Positions 13,966 to 16,533 of a stretch of 16,533 bases of DNA are shown piece by piece. Every line of letters begins with the position of its first letter. Position 1 is the first letter of the stretch. Source of the stretch: Nitrososphaerota archaeon (GTDB lineage: Archaea > Thermoproteota > Nitrososphaeria > Nitrososphaerales > Gagatemarchaeaceae); contig VBPQ01000053.1 in NCBI GenBank assembly GCA_005877185.1, positions 1-16,533 on the forward strand, given 5' to 3'. Made by a program: the position numbers and the translations under genes. Below the pieces are notes generated by a model. That model did not search any database and had not been told where the DNA came from. It saw only the letters and a program-made list of their open reading frames with translations.

Positions 13966-14307
13966 AGAGCGAGAAAAGAGGTGCTCTTCAGTCGCTCCCA
14001 TGGGATCCTCTTATTCAGCCAAATCACGGGAGGCCCGTTGCTCTCGTTTCAGCAGTGCGGCCTCAGGCTGGAGCCTCGGGGCGGGATGAAGATCCACGAA
14101 ATTCTGGGGTGGGCAAGCTAGGGGAGAGGGTGGGGTACGGATACCTGTTGCGGTCTGACCATTTCATACCGACAGGTGGGGGGCCTTGACTCTCCCGAGT
14201 GCTGGGTTACCCTGGGTGCATAGACTGCGAGCACGAACAGAGTCAAGTTCGGTCCCCTCGTCACCCCGGTGGGGTTCAGAAACCCCGCACTTCTCGCCAG
14301 GATGGCG
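13966..14307. ncRNA. Candidate structured RNA (unidentified)
   Basis: A chain of inverted repeats fills this gene-free stretch. GAGCGA (13967-13972) pairs with TCGCTC (13992-13997) and encloses AAGAG-GTG-CTCTT. ACGGG-AGG-CCCGT lies at 14026-14038. ACCTGT+CGGT (14143-14154, two bulged bases) pairs with ACCG+ACAGGT (14168-14177). Directly after it, GGGGGCC (14179-14185) pairs with GGTCCCC (14251-14257, one G-T pair), and inside that TTGACTCT (14186-14193) pairs exactly with AGAGTCAA (14239-14246) and GTGCT (14199-14203) with AGCAC (14230-14234). GGGGTT-CAGA-AACCCC (14271-14286) and CGCCA-GGA-TGGCG (14295-14307) follow. The nested 20-bp helix at 14179-14257 is unlikely by chance. The strand is undecided because the helices read the same both ways, and no promoter is clear. 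It matches no RNA family that I recognise. Confidence 0.45.
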
Positions 14308-14424
14308 TGCACCCTTCATTCTCCGAGGGATGTGTTTCTGGAGTTCGGGCGGGGTGGTTCCGGGGTGAGTATCTGCGCATGGCGAACCTAGTGACGCGTA
14401 CGAAGGAAGAATTCTAACGATGAG

Positions 14425-15222
14425 CTACTTAGCGGGTCCGCCCAGCAGTTCGATGACCCGAGGGAGGCTGCCCAGGTCGCCTATGATGAAGTCCGGCACG
14501 ACCCCCGGATTCTTCCGTGTCTTCACCCCGTTTCTGTCCCGCGGTGTCTTCAGCTCGTCTGGGGCCTTCTCGGCGTAGAGGACGGAGACGATCCCGGCGG
14601 CTCTCGCTCCCACGACGTCGTAGAGGAGAGAGTCTCCGACGAAGATCACCTGATCTCGCCTGAGCCGAAGTCTTGAGAGGCAGACCCGAAAGATCTTGGG
14701 GTTCGGCTTTCTGACGCCGACCTCCTCGGAGACTATCACGACCTCGAAGTACTGACTGATCCCGAAACTCCGAAGCATCCCTCGCAGCGACTTCCCGTTG
14801 TGGTGGTTGGAGATTATCGCCATCCTCAATCCCATCGACCTCAGTTTCCTCAGGGCGACTCGGACCCTCCTTGAGGGCGTCTGCGATCTCGCCGTCACCG
14901 CCCAGAAGGCATCATTCGTCTCGGAGGCCAGCTTCGACTGTTTGCGTCTAGACAACGAGGGGAATAGCTCACCGATCAGCTCTCTGTACTTCAGGATGTC
15001 GGGGATGTCCCTCTCCTCTGCCGCCTCCATCTCCGCATATCTCTTGAAGACTTTCTCGTTCACAATGGCGTAATCCTCAAATCTCTGCTTCAGTCCACTC
15101 TTCCTGAGGAAGTTGTAGGTCGCCCTGACGCCCTCTCTCCTTATCTCCGGCCACGACTTCTTCGGCTGAACTAGAGTTCCACCGAAATCGAACAAGACAG
15201 CTTCGATCACCGAGCTCGCCAA
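14425..15222 (-). CDS. HAD-superfamily hydrolase
   Basis: The 265-residue protein has a Rossmann-like HAD core with a helical cap (about 20-115). Motif I is LFDFGGTL with nucleophile Asp12; motif II is IISNHH (Ser138); motif III is VRKPNPKIF (Lys172); motif IV is FVGDSLLYD (Asp197, Asp202). The second Asp of the usual DxD in motif I is Gly14, as in several phosphatase-like and dehalogenase-like members, so acid-base catalysis may differ and the substrate is unknown. TTG 15222 lies about 24 nt from a TATA-like CGTATAGC on the minus strand (15242-15250) and is probably leaderless; GTG 15210 is the alternative. An extra basic loop (about 220-245, TPRDRNGVKTRKNPG) lies before the last strand and is unusual. 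It stands alone. Confidence 0.85.
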   Translation of the reverse strand: MASSVIEAVLFDFGGTLVQPKKSWPEIRREGVRATYNFLRKSGLKQRFEDYAIVNEKVFKRYAEMEAAEERDIPDILKYRELIGELFPSLSRRKQSKLASETNDAFWAVTARSQTPSRRVRVALRKLRSMGLRMAIISNHHNGKSLRGMLRSFGISQYFEVVIVSEEVGVRKPNPKIFRVCLSRLRLRRDQVIFVGDSLLYDVVGARAAGIVSVLYAEKAPDELKTPRDRNGVKTRKNPGVVPDFIIGDLGSLPRVIELLGGPAK

Positions 15223-15241
15223 GCAGGAGCGTCTGGCCGAC

Positions 15242-15250
15242 GCTATACGA
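15242..15250 (-). promoter_or_regulatory. TATA-like element for the HAD gene
   Basis: Read on the minus strand it is TCGTATAGC, centred about 24 nt before TTG 15222. It supports that start as leaderless. Confidence 0.4.
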
Positions 15251-15347
15251 ATGTTTGTCGTGGCTGGTTACCCGAGGTCCCAAGCCCTCCCCCGACCCAA
15301 GCTTCACAACGACAACAGTTATCTTCACACAAGCACAAGGAAGGACG

Positions 15348-15575
15348 GTGCAGGCAGGCTCCTGCGAGGAAGTCAGCAAGCAGTTGGAGGAGGTGTGGAG
15401 GCTACGAGAGACCCTTCACACCCCTGAAGAGCAACTCGTCATGGACCCAAAGATCGATGGGTTGATCGATAAGCTCAAGAGGACCTGCGGTCCCGCCTAC
15501 GACGAAACCTTCCAGGCGTTGCTCGTGCGACTCAAGACTCAGTCAGTCGAGCATACGACTCCTAGCGGAATCTGA
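15348..15575 (+). CDS. Small helical protein of unknown function
   Basis: I do not recognise this 75-residue protein. It is charged and predicted to be almost wholly helical: EEVSKQLEEVWRLRETL, then PEEQLVMDPKIDGLIDKLKR and AYDETFQALLVRLKTQS, with two Cys (residues 6 and about 49). GTG 15348 is preceded by GGAAGG close by and by a TATA-like TTATCTT (15319-15325) centred 27 nt upstream. The frame is open back to TTG 15255, but that part is low-complexity and lies before the TATA element. It is divergent from the HAD gene. Coding status is likely but not proven. Confidence 0.5.
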   Translation: MQAGSCEEVSKQLEEVWRLRETLHTPEEQLVMDPKIDGLIDKLKRTCGPAYDETFQALLVRLKTQSVEHTTPSGI

Positions 15576-15651
15576 TTCACCCGAACTTCTCCCTGAATCG
15601 AGGCTGCCCGAGTTCCCGCCTCCGACACCTCGTGAAGGGTACCGTCTCAGG

Positions 15652-15668
15652 GAATGAAGAAAAAGTAG
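15652..15668 (-). terminator. T-rich terminator of the choice-of-anchor-P gene
   Basis: On the minus strand, CTACTTTTTCTTCATTCC begins 24 nt after the stop codon at 15693. T-runs of this kind end archaeal transcripts without needing a hairpin. Confidence 0.45.
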
Positions 15669-15692
15669 GAAGGGTGGCTGCCCAAAGAGCTC

Positions 15693-16533
15693 CTAAGTAT
15701 GGAGCTGGATGTTGCCGCCGCCCAGAGTGTTCCCCGCCTGGTAGTAGAAGTTGCTGGGGCCCGTCAGTGTTATGCTGAAGTAGTCGTTGCCTCTTCCGGG
15801 TTCTCCGTTGTCTGTCGCCGTGACCGTGAAGGAATATCCGGAGGCTCCGTTTACTTCCGCACGCCCCGTGAAGGTTCTGGTGGCTCCCGTACTGCCGTTA
15901 GGGTTGTAGTACGTGTCGATGCTCGTCGCCTTCGCTCTCATGCCCGTCCCGTGGTCGGTGTAGGTCAGCTGGCCGCTCGGAGTTGTCTGCCCCGGCTTGA
16001 AGCCCGCAACGAACCCGAAGTTCGCGTGGTTGCCGTTTACCACTATGAAACCCCCACCCGTCATGAAGTCCTTCTGCACGGACGGCGGTGGTACGGGCGA
16101 TGGAGGTGCACAGGTTATGTCGCTGTGTGCGCTGGCGACGATCACCCGGATGCCTTCGACAGTCGTTAGGTCAAGGGCGTTCACGGTGATTGAGTTGGTT
16201 CCCCCACTAGACGAGCTTGATTGCTCGTTGATTACGAGGGTTAGAACTCCCGGGACAGTGATTGTCTGGTTTGGCTGACCGGAAACGTTGATTGTCTGAC
16301 CGGCAACCTGTAGGTTCACCAATTCGCTGCTACCCGAGACCCCGCTGCATGTGGCAACCGCTTCGGAACGTACGAAGTCGGCGGTCACCTGATTGGCTGT
16401 CCCCGGGAGCAACGTAACGTCTGCGACGGCGGCCTCACTCTTTGCGGTATGGTCGAACCCGGTCGTAACTGAGAGCAGGACGTCCGCCTGAGCGTAGGTA
16501 GTGCTGACCGTGAGCACGGTCGCATCCAGCTCT
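15693..16533 (-). CDS. Secreted choice-of-anchor-P-like protein, N-terminus cut by window edge
   Basis: 279 codons are visible and the frame runs off the window end, so the signal peptide and start are not seen; the in-frame GTG at 16517 is not the start because the preceding codons (ELDAT) are also open. The first part (to about residue 145 of the visible portion) has the repeated-strand, Ser/Thr/Val-rich pattern of choice-of-anchor-P proteins: SSELVNLQVAGQTINV, TLVINEQ, ITVNALDLT and RVIVASAHSDITC. A Pro-rich linker (PPSPVPPPS) leads to a post-COAP-type domain: DFMTGGGFIVV, HANFGFVAGFKPG, GQLTYTDHG, ATRTFTGRAEVNGASGYSFTVTATDNGEPG in short blocks, and FSITLTG...GNIQLHT. Such proteins are exported and cell-surface associated; no activity is known. 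Family names are from memory. Confidence 0.75.
   Translation of the reverse strand, partial: ELDATVLTVSTTYAQADVLLSVTTGFDHTAKSEAAVADVTLLPGTANQVTADFVRSEAVATCSGVSGSSELVNLQVAGQTINVSGQPNQTITVPGVLTLVINEQSSSSSGGTNSITVNALDLTTVEGIRVIVASAHSDITCAPPSPVPPPSVQKDFMTGGGFIVVNGNHANFGFVAGFKPGQTTPSGQLTYTDHGTGMRAKATSIDTYYNPNGSTGATRTFTGRAEVNGASGYSFTVTATDNGEPGRGNDYFSITLTGPSNFYYQAGNTLGGGNIQLHT

Larger units (their letters stand above)
13874..14424. other. 551-bp gene-free region
   Basis: No frame on either strand gives a convincing protein. The stretch holds the terminator of the sialidase-fold gene at its left end and the chain of hairpins described separately (13966-14307). From 14308 to 14424 I see nothing that I can name. 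tRNA, RNase P and SRP RNA signatures were looked for by eye and not found. Confidence 0.6.

Noticed and set aside
13966..14307. RNase P RNA or SRP RNA as the identity of the hairpin region.
   Set aside because: The conserved GAGGAAAGTCC-type and ACAGAA/GGCTTA segments of RNase P and the SRP helix 8 motif were not found on either strand. A short CAGAAACCCC match at 14277-14286 is part of a local hairpin.
14143..14310. tRNA or tRNA-like gene within the hairpin region.
   Set aside because: The GGGGTT-CAGA-AACCCC stem has no TTCRANN loop and no acceptor stem or anticodon arm fits around it.

Overview
The window is archaeal chromosome, most likely from a Thaumarchaeota-type (Nitrososphaeria-related) lineage with high GC content. 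The evidence is a large eukaryote-like DNA topoisomerase IB (a hallmark of that group), TATA boxes about 25-27 nt before several start codons with apparently leaderless GTG/ATG/TTG starts, archaeal families (DUF1512, PAC2, PPOX/F420-type proteins, a HypE-like AIR-synthase relative) and no bacterial -35/-10 promoters. The lineage call is an inference from gene content; no rRNA is present.

Layout. (1) 1-1833, plus strand: an ECF-type membrane S component (5' end possibly cut by the window edge) and a HypE-like ATP-binding enzyme. (2) 1815-2189, minus strand: an HxlR-type winged-helix regulator that overlaps the end of the HypE-like gene tail to tail and is divergent from the next block. (3) 2268-4913, plus strand: a tightly packed run of DoxX, PPOX-fold flavin/F420 protein, HtrA-like protease without a signal peptide, second DoxX and CoA-binding protein. 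It continues without a gap into a small membrane protein, a membrane-anchored DUF1512 protein and a winged-helix protein (to 7002). A second signal-less HtrA protease follows (7067-8002). The central block looks like a redox-linked membrane and protein-quality operon under HxlR control.

(4) 8225-10001, minus strand: topoisomerase IB, preceded by a 59-codon ORF resembling only the first part of a SAM-dependent methyltransferase. (5) 10070-11400, plus strand: a PAC2-family protein that shares a bidirectional TATA element with that short ORF, then a thioredoxin-type arsenate reductase. (6) 11570-11923, minus strand: an ABM-fold (antibiotic biosynthesis monooxygenase-like) protein. (7) 12065-13873, plus strand: a secreted BNR/Asp-box sialidase-fold protein with a clear leaderless promoter. 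(8) 13874-14424: a 551-bp gene-free stretch with a terminator-like hairpin followed by a chain of good hairpins, the best candidate here for an undescribed structured RNA. (9) 14425-15222, minus strand: a HAD-family hydrolase. (10) 15348-15575, plus strand: a small helical protein of unknown function. (11) 15693 to the end, minus strand: the C-terminal part of a secreted choice-of-anchor-P-like protein, cut by the window edge.

No CRISPR array, insertion sequence, tRNA or rRNA was seen. The most interesting items are the HxlR-DoxX-PPOX-HtrA-DoxX cluster, the structured intergenic region at 13966-14307, and the methyltransferase-like fragment that keeps a good promoter.
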